From the NCBI GenBank assembly GCA_902461565.1, contig CABPYL010000001.1, positions 82,287 through 146,286 of the forward strand: a stretch of 64,000 nt of DNA, written 5' to 3'. The DNA comes from an uncultured Porphyromonadaceae bacterium (GTDB taxonomy: Bacteria; Bacteroidota; Bacteroidia; Bacteroidales; Muribaculaceae). This document shows, in pieces, positions 54,770 to 63,619 of the stretch (position 1 is its first letter; each line of letters begins with the position of its first letter). The notes beneath the pieces were generated by a model. The model did not search any database and was not told where the DNA came from. It saw nothing but the letters and a program-made list of their open reading frames with translations. The translations under genes were made by a program, and so were the position numbers.

Positions 54770-55669
54770 TCAGAGAAGTTTGATGGAGATGTAGCGCTTC
54801 GGGTTCTTCTTTACGTCTACTAATAGTGAGTCGAGCGAGCCGATAGCTCTATTCACGCTGTTGTACAGCGATGGGTCGCTGGTGAGTTTGCCGAGGGTAG
54901 AGTCGGGGTTACGCAGTTCATCGGAAATAGCGTGCAGATTTGCAAGGGTGCCCTGGATTTCGTAAACCAAGGTATCTATCGGTAATTCCTTCAGGGTTCC
55001 GGAGACTTCGGCAAGATCGCCGGTTATATGATTGACGTTCGCCGTAATGTTCTTTACGTCGCCGGCGACAGGGCCGAGCTTGGCAAGAACGGAATGCAGC
55101 TGTTTCAGGGATGCGTTAAGTTCAAGGGTGATGTCGTCGAAACGTGTGATTGACGCGCTCAGTGCAGGATTGCCGGATAATGTATTTAGGTTGGTCATCA
55201 GGGTGTCTACCTTGGCCATTATGGAACCTACGGAAGGAAGTACCTGTTCGGAGAGGGCTGCCATCATGCCACCGTTCACAACTCCCGGGATAGTGTCGCC
55301 TACATTATAATAAGTGGTGCCGGAAGCTAATTTGAGGCATACAGATGCCGTGCCGAGAAGGTCCACGCTGATGTCGGCCGATGAGCCTTGAGGAAGCTTC
55401 AGCTCTTTGTCGACGCTTAGCTCCACGGTGATGTTGCCGGGATGTTCGAAATCGTAGTTTATCTCACGTACGACACCCACCTTATAGCCATTCAGCGTTA
55501 CTGGTGCCGAGATGGCGAGGCCCTGGGTTTCGTTATAGGTCGCGTAATAGTAGTTCGCGGTCTTGAACAGATTCACCCCCTTGAGGTAGTTTATGCCGAA
55601 ATAGAGGATAACAAGGGCCAGAATAACCAAAAGGCCGATAAGAGCTTCTTTTCTAAGTATTTTTTTCAT
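54770..55669 (-). CDS. MCE/MlaD-family lipid-transport protein
   Basis: 299 residues. N-terminal transmembrane helix (about 9-29), one MCE domain (about 36-115: TQGLAISAPVTLNGYKVGVVREI), then a long helical region with repeated LNTLSG, ITANVNHITGDLAEV and similar segments that likely forms a coiled tube. MCE proteins ferry phospholipids between membranes with an ABC transporter; no Mla ATPase or permease is in this window. It follows the amidase gene by 12 bases, an arrangement conserved in Bacteroidetes. Confidence 0.9.
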   Translation of the reverse strand: MKKILRKEALIGLLVILALVILYFGINYLKGVNLFKTANYYYATYNETQGLAISAPVTLNGYKVGVVREINYDFEHPGNITVELSVDKELKLPQGSSADISVDLLGTASVCLKLASGTTYYNVGDTIPGVVNGGMMAALSEQVLPSVGSIMAKVDTLMTNLNTLSGNPALSASITRFDDITLELNASLKQLHSVLAKLGPVAGDVKNITANVNHITGDLAEVSGTLKELPIDTLVYEIQGTLANLHAISDELRNPDSTLGKLTSDPSLYNSVNRAIGSLDSLLVDVKKNPKRYISIKLL

Positions 55670-55681
55670 AGACTGATTAAT

Positions 55682-56518
55682 TTACTTGTTTAATGTAACG
55701 CCTGCCGCAGTGCCGGGATGCTTGCGTCGGTATTCGCCCACGGCGGTGGCGATTGCGCGGGCACATTTTTGCCGTCCTTCGTCGCTTGCAAGGAAATTTT
55801 CGGCTTTCCTGTTGCAGATGAAGTCCAGCTCTACAAGTACAGCAGGCATTTTTGTAGCCCACAGCACTAAAAATCCGGCCTGGCGTACGCCTTTGTCGGC
55901 GCGTCCGGCCTGTCCAATGAGTTCTTCTTGTACGAGCTGTGCCATTTCTATACTACGGGCGACGTGGCTGTTTTGTGTCAGTTCAAAAATAATGTACGAT
56001 TCCGACGAGGCCGGGTCAAAGCCCTGATACGATTCGGTATAATCCTCTTCAAGTTCGATAACGGCATTCTCGCGCATTGCGACGGCAAGATTTGCGTCGT
56101 TTTTGTGCAGACCAACCGTGTACACCGATGCACCGTGTACCAATTCGCGGCCTTTGGTGCGTTTGTCCAATGAATTTACGTGAACAGAAACAAAAAGATT
56201 CGCACCGGCCTCGTTGGCAATGCCGGCACGGCGGTCCAGTGCTACAAAGGTATCGTCGTCGCGTGTCAGTACAACGGAAATACTGTCGCCGAACTGGTCG
56301 GCTATAAGTTCTCGTGTCCGTTTCACTACATCGAGCGTAATGTCTTTTTCGCGGGCAATGCGGCCGCGGCAGCCGTGGTCATGGCCTCCGTGGCCGGCGT
56401 CAAGCACCAGTGTGAAGGGCTTGAGGCTGTCGTTTTGTTCTGCCGCGGTGCACGGCGATGCAAGCAGCAGCGCGGCCACCGGCAGTGCGGAAATAATATG
56501 CTTTATGTCTTTGAACAT
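55682..56518 (-). CDS. N-acetylmuramoyl-L-alanine amidase (AmiC-type, Amidase_3)
   Basis: 278 residues from the ATG at 56518, preferred over an upstream TTG that would overlap a -7 box. Signal peptide (about 1-25). The Amidase_3 domain covers the rest: zinc ligands His43 (VLDAGHGG), Glu57 and His113 (SVHVNS), and catalytic Glu230 in VLVELDF. It cuts the bond between muramic acid and the stem peptide, as in daughter-cell separation. It lacks the AMIN targeting domain and shares its operon with an MCE protein. Confidence 0.92.
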   Translation of the reverse strand: MFKDIKHIISALPVAALLLASPCTAAEQNDSLKPFTLVLDAGHGGHDHGCRGRIAREKDITLDVVKRTRELIADQFGDSISVVLTRDDDTFVALDRRAGIANEAGANLFVSVHVNSLDKRTKGRELVHGASVYTVGLHKNDANLAVAMRENAVIELEEDYTESYQGFDPASSESYIIFELTQNSHVARSIEMAQLVQEELIGQAGRADKGVRQAGFLVLWATKMPAVLVELDFICNRKAENFLASDEGRQKCARAIATAVGEYRRKHPGTAAGVTLNK

Positions 56519-56527
56519 TTGCAACTG

Positions 56528-56535
56528 CAAAATTA
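56528..56535 (-). promoter_or_regulatory. Possible -7 box for the amidase operon
   Basis: Minus strand TAATTTTG, only nine bases before the ATG, so the mRNA would be nearly leaderless. No -33 match at the right distance. Confidence 0.3.
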
Positions 56536-56704
56536 GCACTTTTTTCAACTATAATATTGGTCTTATAGTCGAAAAAACACTTCTTATTGCCATAAACGGA
56601 CAGAATCTGTTCTAAAAAATCCAAAAAAAAGATCCCGCAGGTACGAAGGCGCGTTGCCCCGCGTTATTTTTACAAAGCTTCTGGTGCTTGCATATTCTTT
56701 TTGT

Positions 56705-57664
56705 ATGATACATTTTATCCGCCATTCCATCATATTGTTCGTGTCGGTTTTGCCGTTTATATCCTGTACGCAGCAGGCTCCTCCCGAGCATCCGGTTGTA
56801 CACGTAAGTCCGGTTTATGCTTTTATGCGCGACTATCCTGCATCAAAAGCGGCATTCGCTGCAGACAGTGTGGAAATAGAGGCTTTCATGCGCACTGTCG
56901 GGGCCTCGTCTCAGGATACAGCAGCTATTGCTGCGTGGGCATCGTCGCGGGCTGTAGAGGTGTTTACGCCTGACGTGGATTCGGTATTTTCCGACAGTCT
57001 TATGCCGGCGAGGGTTCTGGGTATGGTACTCGACAACGCCAGCCGCAGCGGTCTGTCGTTTCCTGCGCGCCGGTATGCCTCGGTCGTCTATGGGCGCCCT
57101 GAATCTATCCTGTTCGTGGACAGCGTTATGCTTATAGCTCTCAACCATTATCTTGGTTCTGATTATCCCGGTTACACCGGCCTGCCGGAATATATGCGGG
57201 GGTTCAATAAAACACCGGGTGCGCTTCCATACGATATTGCCGAAGCTCTTGTGGCAACAAGCTATCCCTTTGATGGCGGAGCAAGTCCGACTATGCTGTC
57301 GCGCATGTTATACGAGGGTGCGCTTGCGCATGCGAAAATGGCATTGGTGGACGATTCAAGCGCCGCACGGGCTTTGGGATACTCCGACGAAGAATTCAAA
57401 TGGCTTGCTGACAACGAACCCCGGCTTTGGCAACATATCGTAGGCGACAAACTACTGTTCGACACCTCTCCGGCCACTATTTCACGATTCGTTTTGCCGG
57501 CTCCAAGAGTGAATGTCGGTCCGCTCGTAGCGCCAGGACGCGTAGGGCGTTACATCGGTTATCGAATAGTTCAGGAATATCTCAAAGACAATAAGGATGC
57601 GAATATTTCTTATCTTCTCACTCCCGGTTTCTATAACAGCAGACTGGCACTGAGCAGTTATTGA
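56705..57664 (+). CDS. gldB: GldB-like lipoprotein
   Basis: 319 residues from the ATG at 56705, giving a lipobox FISC (Cys21). The body has the GldB features: an N-terminal PVYAFMRDYP region, the central ALNHYLGSDYPGYTGLPEYMRGF segment (compare metal-binding-like motifs of the family) and the C-terminal PGRVGRYIGYRIVQEYLKDN. GldB is a lipoprotein needed for gliding or type IX secretion in Flavobacteria; homologues are common in non-gliding Bacteroidales with unknown role. It is divergent from the amidase operon. Confidence 0.7.
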   Translation: MIHFIRHSIILFVSVLPFISCTQQAPPEHPVVHVSPVYAFMRDYPASKAAFAADSVEIEAFMRTVGASSQDTAAIAAWASSRAVEVFTPDVDSVFSDSLMPARVLGMVLDNASRSGLSFPARRYASVVYGRPESILFVDSVMLIALNHYLGSDYPGYTGLPEYMRGFNKTPGALPYDIAEALVATSYPFDGGASPTMLSRMLYEGALAHAKMALVDDSSAARALGYSDEEFKWLADNEPRLWQHIVGDKLLFDTSPATISRFVLPAPRVNVGPLVAPGRVGRYIGYRIVQEYLKDNKDANISYLLTPGFYNSRLALSSY

Positions 57665-57670
57665 ATATCA

Positions 57671-57702
57671 TTTGCAAAAGTCGCCCCCTTTGTTTACCTT
57701 TG
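57671..57702 (+). promoter_or_regulatory. Promoter of the DUF4434 gene
   Basis: TTTG (57671-57674), 20-base spacer, TACCTTTG (57695-57702). Leader about 35 bases. Confidence 0.65.
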
Positions 57703-57741
57703 TGTGTTTATTTATAAAACCACAACCAATCGTACCGCACA

Positions 57742-58845
57742 ATGGAAAACAGAAGAAGTTTCTTGAAGAAGATGGCGCTCGGTGCCGGCGCTCTGGCATT
57801 GCCGAAAGCAGCGTTCTCGATGGCAGGAGAGAGCGATTCCGGAATATATACAGGAGAATCGGATATCGTTACAACTGTAACTCCCCGTGGCGCCGGCCTG
57901 CCGATTACAGGCACGTTTCTCGACGAGATTTCTCACGACATACCGCATCAGAACTGGGGCGAGGCAGAATGGGACGCTGATTTCGGTTACATGAAGGCTA
58001 TGGGAATCAACACCGTTATAATGATTCGTTCCGGCTACCGCAAGTTCATAACATATCCCTCGGAATATCTTATCAAAAAGCGCGAGTGCTATACTCCGCA
58101 TGTCGACCTGCTGGATATGTTTCTGCGTCTGGCAGATAAGCATGGCATGAAATTCTGGTTCGGTCTGTATGATTCGGGCCGCTACTGGGATACCGGCGAC
58201 ATGACATGGGAGGTGGAGGACAACCGCTACGTGATTGATGAGGTGTGGGAGAAGTACGGACAGCATCATCCGTCGTTCGGCGGGTGGTATATCAGCGGTG
58301 AAATCAGCCGAGCTACGAAAGGGGCTATTGATTCGTTCCACAAAATGGGTAAACAGTGCAAGGATGTGTCCGGCGGCCTGCCTACGTTCATTTCGCCGTG
58401 GATAGACGGTAAAAAGGCTGTAATGGCCTCCGGCACAGCTCTTACGCGCGAAGACGCTGTGAGCGTGCAGCAGCACGAAAAGGAATGGACTGAAATTTTT
58501 GATGGAATACACGATGTTGTGGATGCGTGCGCTTTCCAGGACGGCCATATCGATTACGACGAGCTTGACGCTTTCTTTGAGGTGAACAAACGCATGGCCG
58601 ACAAATTTGGCATGCAGTGCTGGACTAATGCCGAGTCTTTCGACCGCGACATGCCTATAAAGTTCTTTCCCATCAAGTTCGAGAAGCTGCGTCTGAAGCT
58701 CGAGGCTGCCCGTCGTGCCGGTTACGATAAGGCAATTACTTTCGAATTCAGCCACTTCATGAGCCCCCAGTCGGCATATGTACAGGCTCATCACCTTTAC
58801 AACCGTTATTGCGATTATTTCGATATTCCTGTCAACAAAGGCTGA
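57742..58845 (+). CDS. DUF4434-family protein with Tat signal
   Basis: 367 residues. The N-terminus NRRSFLKK with Arg4-Arg5, followed by GAGALALP, is a twin-arginine signal, so the protein would be exported folded. The body matches DUF4434 (LPITGTFLDEISHDIPHQNW, VIMIRSGYRKF, WYISGEIS with a Glu, CWTNAESF with a Glu), a glycoside-hydrolase-like TIM barrel of unproven activity. The two Glu-containing motifs after strand-like stretches suit a retaining hydrolase. It has its own promoter and terminator. Confidence 0.78.
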   Translation: MENRRSFLKKMALGAGALALPKAAFSMAGESDSGIYTGESDIVTTVTPRGAGLPITGTFLDEISHDIPHQNWGEAEWDADFGYMKAMGINTVIMIRSGYRKFITYPSEYLIKKRECYTPHVDLLDMFLRLADKHGMKFWFGLYDSGRYWDTGDMTWEVEDNRYVIDEVWEKYGQHHPSFGGWYISGEISRATKGAIDSFHKMGKQCKDVSGGLPTFISPWIDGKKAVMASGTALTREDAVSVQQHEKEWTEIFDGIHDVVDACAFQDGHIDYDELDAFFEVNKRMADKFGMQCWTNAESFDRDMPIKFFPIKFEKLRLKLEAARRAGYDKAITFEFSHFMSPQSAYVQAHHLYNRYCDYFDIPVNKG

Positions 58846-58857
58846 TACAGATACAAC

Positions 58858-58903
58858 TTATGCACAGGGCCACGGCTTCAGCAAGCCGTGGCCCTGTGCA
58901 TAA
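58858..58903. terminator. Strong bidirectional terminator, 21-bp perfect stem
   Basis: Arms 58858-58878 and 58883-58903 pair without a mismatch around loop CAGC. It sits between convergent genes. The T tracts are poor on both sides, so it may also act as an mRNA 3'-end protector. Confidence 0.75.
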
Positions 58904-58914
58904 AGAGACGTAGG

Positions 58915-61407
58915 TTATTTTACTAAGACTTTAGTGGTTGTTCCTCCTTGCTGACGCAGGTATATGCCTCCGGCCTGCGGATATGCAATTTCTACGCCTT
59001 GCATATTAAACCATTTTACTGGAGCATTGTCGATTCTGATGTTGGAAACGCCTGTTACTGTTCCGTCGGAGTATACAATATCGGAACATGTGGTGTTGCC
59101 GTTGCCGTCGGTGTATACGGCGCGGACACCGATTTTCTGTATTTCAAGATTTTCGTCGAGCATAGATACACTCATAACAGTTTTATTGTCGATGACGGAC
59201 CAGTCGTTTTCGTCATAAACGATATTGGAGTGCAGGTAGAAATTATAGTTGTATTCGAAGCCGGCGTAAGGAATCAGAGTGATATCGTTTTCCAGCACGT
59301 ATGCTGCACCGCTGAATGTATAGAGACTGTTGTTTACGTATACCTCGTATCCGTAGTTCCAGGGGGCAAGGCCGTTGCCAACGGTATCCACGGGCATGGC
59401 GCCGAATTCAAGACTGTGTTCTTCCGGCTTATATTCAACATCCCAAGGATTGGCAGGAGTGGCGGCCCGTTCAAGATCTATTTCACATATTTCGCCGTAT
59501 GTGATGGTGTTGCCGCCGGTGCATACCGGACGTACTGCCAGATTCTTGAATTCGGGAATCTCGCTATGGCCCCAAAGCGATAGAATATATTCGCCGTCAA
59601 GTTTGGTAACGAGTGAGGAGCTGTAGTGGCCCGCCAGTTCCGAAAGACCGATCATGGTAACATCGGAGCCGTCTCCTCCTTGGAAGTAATAATCGCTGTC
59701 TTTGAAAACAAGGGGTTCGCCGTCAAGCAGAATCTCTAAAGCCAACAGCCTTTCCGGGATAATGTTGCCTTGAGTATCCTTACCGTCGAATTTAAATCGG
59801 ATATTATTGTAATAGTCTTTGAAATAAACCAGACTGGATGGCTTGGAGGGTACAAATGCCACGTCCTCGAAGGGTTCGAAACCGGCGGCGTATGAAATGT
59901 CGGTATAGCGAATCTCGTAGTTCGTCTGATATCCGATTCTTACACCAATGGTTTTTATTTCGTTGTACCGGTCGTCGTATTCGTATAAATAAAGCGTTGG
60001 GTATTCTCCTGCATAAAGGCCATCGACGCCGGAAGTGTTGTAGTAAACTTTTTCGGTGGTTTCGGCAAGACCGTTGTAATATTCAGGAGAGAAAGCGTAT
60101 GTTTCCCCGTTTACTACAACTTCGCACCAAAGCTTGTCTGTGTTTAAAGGCAAGCCTTCGACACTCATATTATTCCAGCTGAAAACGATGTAAGGAGTGC
60201 CTCCATATGCCCCATAGAAGTTGACTTCATTTGCTTTTTGGGGAGTGAGTGTTTGATTGAAGTCGCCAATCAGCACATTCCAGTAAACATCGTTCCATGT
60301 AGCCATGTCGCGGTAGGCGCATACAAAAATACCGGCGTTTTCCTCCATAGTCAGCAAGGTTTTGCTTTCATTGAAACTCATGGTTACATTTCCGGCTTCC
60401 TGATAGTATAATGATTCTCCGTCGAAATATATAGGATTGACCAGGGTGAATTCATAGATGTAAGGATAGTCGCCGTGATTATGGTTGCCAATATACTGGT
60501 GTGCATTGAAAGTGTAGGAGTTGTCGGTGTTCTTGGTGCCTACAAGATAGCTGCCCGGAAGATAATCCGAAAGGCCGCCGACATATATTTTGTCGCCGCT
60601 CACACCTACAGTGATATCTTTAAGTTCTGTGCCGCCATAGTTTAACAGACTGTTGGCGAAGAACTGGCAGTTGTATACTTCGGCGTCAGCAGGAAGTTGC
60701 TCTTCTGCTATATTTTCCGGCAGCGGGTTGAACACATAATTGGTGCCGAAGCAGATAATATCGGTATTTTCGTTGATGCCGAGTTCTGCCTGGGCTTCGG
60801 TCATTACAATAAAAAAATAGTTTGGCTTCGATACATATCGGCCGTTTTCGTCTTTTGTAAGTACAAAAGTATCTACAACATCAGGCCAGTCGGTTCCTTC
60901 GCTGAGGTAAGCGGCATACATATATGCTTTTTCGTTATCCTCGGTAGTGTAGATATATTGGCCGGTGTGGAATATTACTTCGTCGCCTACAATCTCTCCG
61001 GCCGAATAACCCTGCTGGAAAAAATTGAGGGTAAAGGCTTTGGAGTAAAATGAACTGTTGTCTTCCGATACAGTTACGTAAGCTCCGAAGCCGCCCACAT
61101 GTGTGCTTCCCATGTTGGACAGGAAGATATCTACCGACATAGCGTATTGCGAGGTTTTCCCTTCCGGTGCCGTTATCAGTCCATCCGCATCCCCGGCGGC
61201 TGTAACCTCCGGCATTGCATATTTGTTTATCTTGATATCTTTCTGAGAGTCAAGTCCATCGATGTGAAACTTTTCTTTAAACGATTTTGCCCGTATAGCT
61301 GTATTTTCCGGCTCTTGCAGATTCTGCGGCGATGCCACTTTCAGAATCTGTGCCGGGGCTATCAGTGTTACTGTGGCCGCGAAAGCTGAAAGAAGAAATT
61401 TTTTCAT
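58915..61407 (-). CDS. Large secreted protein with C-terminal sorting-like tail
   Basis: 830 residues with a signal peptide (about 1-19, APA-Q) and no lipobox. The body is beta-rich and aromatic, with at least two similar stretches in the second half (KTIGVRIGYQTNYEIRYTDISY around 500 and QKIGVRAVYTDGNGNTTCSDIVY around 765) that look like repeated fibronectin- or immunoglobulin-type domains. The last 35 residues carry MQGVEIAYP, GIYLRQQG and KVLVK, parallel to the tail of the protein at 3073. I do not know its function; surface or secreted adhesion or binding is plausible. Own promoter. Confidence 0.7.
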   Translation of the reverse strand: MKKFLLSAFAATVTLIAPAQILKVASPQNLQEPENTAIRAKSFKEKFHIDGLDSQKDIKINKYAMPEVTAAGDADGLITAPEGKTSQYAMSVDIFLSNMGSTHVGGFGAYVTVSEDNSSFYSKAFTLNFFQQGYSAGEIVGDEVIFHTGQYIYTTEDNEKAYMYAAYLSEGTDWPDVVDTFVLTKDENGRYVSKPNYFFIVMTEAQAELGINENTDIICFGTNYVFNPLPENIAEEQLPADAEVYNCQFFANSLLNYGGTELKDITVGVSGDKIYVGGLSDYLPGSYLVGTKNTDNSYTFNAHQYIGNHNHGDYPYIYEFTLVNPIYFDGESLYYQEAGNVTMSFNESKTLLTMEENAGIFVCAYRDMATWNDVYWNVLIGDFNQTLTPQKANEVNFYGAYGGTPYIVFSWNNMSVEGLPLNTDKLWCEVVVNGETYAFSPEYYNGLAETTEKVYYNTSGVDGLYAGEYPTLYLYEYDDRYNEIKTIGVRIGYQTNYEIRYTDISYAAGFEPFEDVAFVPSKPSSLVYFKDYYNNIRFKFDGKDTQGNIIPERLLALEILLDGEPLVFKDSDYYFQGGDGSDVTMIGLSELAGHYSSSLVTKLDGEYILSLWGHSEIPEFKNLAVRPVCTGGNTITYGEICEIDLERAATPANPWDVEYKPEEHSLEFGAMPVDTVGNGLAPWNYGYEVYVNNSLYTFSGAAYVLENDITLIPYAGFEYNYNFYLHSNIVYDENDWSVIDNKTVMSVSMLDENLEIQKIGVRAVYTDGNGNTTCSDIVYSDGTVTGVSNIRIDNAPVKWFNMQGVEIAYPQAGGIYLRQQGGTTTKVLVK

Positions 61408-61468
61408 ACAGATGTGAATTTAGAGTAGTGCGTATGGAATATTTTTATGAATGATTCGAATTTGTGCG

Positions 61469-61498
61469 CAAAAGTAATATGTATTTGTGAATTTTCAA
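61469..61498 (-). promoter_or_regulatory. Promoter of the 830-residue secreted protein
   Basis: Minus strand: TTG (61498-61496), 19-base spacer, TACTTTTG (61476-61469). The surrounding 65 bases resemble those at 63371-63436. Confidence 0.6.
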
Positions 61499-61555
61499 AC
61501 AAATTGTCAAATAAATCAAAACAATGATAGTCAAAAATACATTAGCATGTCGTCC

Positions 61556-61598
61556 ACAAAACGAAGCCCGTACTTTTGCAAGTCGGGCTTCGTTTTGT
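61556..61598 (-). terminator. Terminator of the 63341-61657 operon
   Basis: ACAAAACGAAGCCCG (61556-61570) and CGGGCTTCGTTTTGT (61584-61598) pair over 15 bases without mismatch. The stem itself ends in TTTTGT in the minus direction. Confidence 0.75.
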
Positions 61599-61656
61599 AA
61601 AAAAGATTTAAAAAGTTGTATAATTCTTTTGTTACGCTGATTAATAGTATTGTTAA

Positions 61657-62865
61657 TCAGTGGTCCACATCACTTGGGGTAGTGTATTCGAAGATGTTGG
61701 CCTCTCCCCATTCGCCAATGGCATTTTTACCGGCGGCAATTACAACAATCTCGGTATTAGGTTCGAAATGCGAGCACATTACTTTTTCGGTATATCTGAA
61801 CCACATTTCATCGGGTACATCGGGAGCCGGCTCTCTTTTTACAAGCGCAATGGCTGCATCTTTGCCTAACTTTTCGTAATCAGTCTTTGTGAACATTTCT
61901 TGACGATAGCGTGCCGTGTTTTCGTTTGGCGTAAATTTGAAATAAGCGAAAGGCACGAAGATTGTTTCATAAATATTGTCCGGGTTGGGCATCTGGTTGA
62001 TTCTGTATCCATCTGGAGTAATGTCTACCCATGCGGCAGAGATACCGCCGCCCTGTGTGCGGATAGCAATGGTTTTCAACGGAGATTTGATGCCTTTCTC
62101 GTCGTAACACACTATCGAGAGTTCATATTCGGTGGACGGCCTGAGCCAGTCGGGATTGATAACGGTTTCTGTGGTCGGATGTTCGTAGCTCAGCATCTCT
62201 ACAACTTCCTCGAGGCTCCCGATACCAGAACTGCCAAGCATTTCGAAGTATTCCTGCAATTTGCCCTTCTCATCCAGATAATAGGCGAAAGAGGGACAGT
62301 CTTTGTTCGGTGTCATCGTAATCTTTGCCGAGGTTTCGGTTACGTCGGCTACGGTAACGCTCACATCGGGTTTTCCTGTCAGGGGAACTTCTGGGATGAA
62401 GGTTGCTGCGGAGATATCGCAGGGCGCGCCATATATGTCGAATCCCAAAGTGCAGAATGTATACTCTATGTTCGGGCGCAGTGGCTCGTCCATATAGAAA
62501 CTTCCGTTGTTCGGAAATTCCCGTACTATGAAAGGCATGGTAGCATCGATATATGCAGCCAGTTTTGCATCCGTGTCGAATTGTGCTATTTCGTTGGACG
62601 GCACTATTATATTTTTCCACCCCTTGCAGTCGTCGGTCGGTGTCAGAGTGGCATAGACAATGTGCTCGTCCGAATCTACGTATTCAACAGTTACTTCGGC
62701 TTTTACGGGTCCGTTGACTGTGGCGAAGGTCATGTTGGTGATGCGGTCGGTCATATAGGCCGATGTTGACCCGTCGGCATGATTTATTATAATGCGGTTA
62801 GGTTCTGTGGCTGTCGCTGTCAGCGATATGGCGGCTGCCAGGAATGAAGTGAGAAATTTATTCAT
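61657..62865 (-). CDS. Secreted protein of unknown function with repeated beta domains
   Basis: 402 residues with a signal peptide (about 1-19, ATA-TE) and no lipobox. A short N-terminal segment (IIINHADGSTSAYMTDRITNMTF) resembles the start of many Bacteroidales surface proteins and is echoed in the next gene upstream. Two fibronectin-like modules follow (about 55-165 and 168-275: ADVTETSAKITMTPN with the Thr-Ser-Ala pattern; LRPxxEYxxxxxxxD occurs in both). There is no sorting tail. It is in an operon with the 155-residue protein, eight bases apart. Confidence 0.65.
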   Translation of the reverse strand: MNKFLTSFLAAAISLTATATEPNRIIINHADGSTSAYMTDRITNMTFATVNGPVKAEVTVEYVDSDEHIVYATLTPTDDCKGWKNIIVPSNEIAQFDTDAKLAAYIDATMPFIVREFPNNGSFYMDEPLRPNIEYTFCTLGFDIYGAPCDISAATFIPEVPLTGKPDVSVTVADVTETSAKITMTPNKDCPSFAYYLDEKGKLQEYFEMLGSSGIGSLEEVVEMLSYEHPTTETVINPDWLRPSTEYELSIVCYDEKGIKSPLKTIAIRTQGGGISAAWVDITPDGYRINQMPNPDNIYETIFVPFAYFKFTPNENTARYRQEMFTKTDYEKLGKDAAIALVKREPAPDVPDEMWFRYTEKVMCSHFEPNTEIVVIAAGKNAIGEWGEANIFEYTTPSDVDH

Positions 62866-62873
62866 GATTGAAG

Positions 62874-63341
62874 TTATTTTGCAAATTTGAAACTTTTACG
62901 GCCAGTTACTGCCACATATACCCCAGGCGCCAGATGGGCGACATCTATATCTGCGCTGTTGTGGCAGTACATTGACATGCACAATCTGCCGTCGATGCTG
63001 TAGATGCACATCAATACGCCTGTATCATCGCAGTTTATCCTGAGATTCTGGGTGCGACGGTCGTAGAACAGTTCTGTCTCTGGCAAATCGCCGGCGGTAG
63101 TGATACCGCTTTGGCTGTCGAATCTTAGTTCGGCGATTTCCGATAAAGGAATCTTTGTAACACCAGCAGATATCAGTGCGATATTCATCTTTCCGTCATG
63201 AAAACTCAGTTCTCTGATGTCAGACAGAGGGTATGAATATGTTTTTTGCCACGGTTCCGGTGGATTTACCACCAACGATGTCTGTGCTTTCAAGCTCGCG
63301 GAAAACAGCGTAATCAGAAAACATAGTAAAATCTTCTTCAT
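62874..63341 (-). CDS. Small secreted protein with type A sorting-like C-terminus
   Basis: 155 residues with a signal peptide (about 1-20, KAQ-TS). A YPLSDIRELSFHDG segment parallels the DRITNMTF segment of the neighbour and a second copy (IPLSEIAELRFDSQSG) follows, so the N-terminal half is two short repeats. The C-terminal 60 residues follow the type A sorting pattern (YSIDGRLCMS, HLAPGVYVAVTG, KFAK). It may be a minimal secreted cargo or anchor. First gene of the operon. Confidence 0.65.
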   Translation of the reverse strand: MKKILLCFLITLFSASLKAQTSLVVNPPEPWQKTYSYPLSDIRELSFHDGKMNIALISAGVTKIPLSEIAELRFDSQSGITTAGDLPETELFYDRRTQNLRINCDDTGVLMCIYSIDGRLCMSMYCHNSADIDVAHLAPGVYVAVTGRKSFKFAK

Positions 63342-63405
63342 ACAGGATAGTAATTAAATTAGAGGTGTCTGGAATATTTTTTATGTGATGGTTGAAGTTT
63401 GTGCG

Positions 63406-63435
63406 CAAATGTAGTGTATATTTGTGAATTTCCAA
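63406..63435 (-). promoter_or_regulatory. Promoter of the secreted-protein operon
   Basis: Minus strand: TTG (63435-63433), 19-base spacer, TACATTTG (63413-63406). The leader is about 60 bases. Confidence 0.6.
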
Positions 63436-63588
63436 ACTATTTGCTGTGTAAATTGGATTTTTAATGGCAAAATAATTGTGGTTCGCAGACCGGAATGTCT
63501 AAACGATTCAACCAAATTCAAGAACAAGCAGGTAGAAACAAAGGTAGAGATAAAAACTTATTAATAGAAAAGAAAGGTAATTACTTCA

Positions 63589-63618
63589 TTGCCAAGTCAG
63601 AAAATCTTTGTAAATTTG
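63589..63618 (+). promoter_or_regulatory. Promoter of the candidate structured RNA
   Basis: TTG (63589-63591), 19-base spacer, TAAATTTG (63611-63618). Transcription would start at the first hairpin of the RNA. Confidence 0.5.
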
Positions 63619-63619
63619 C

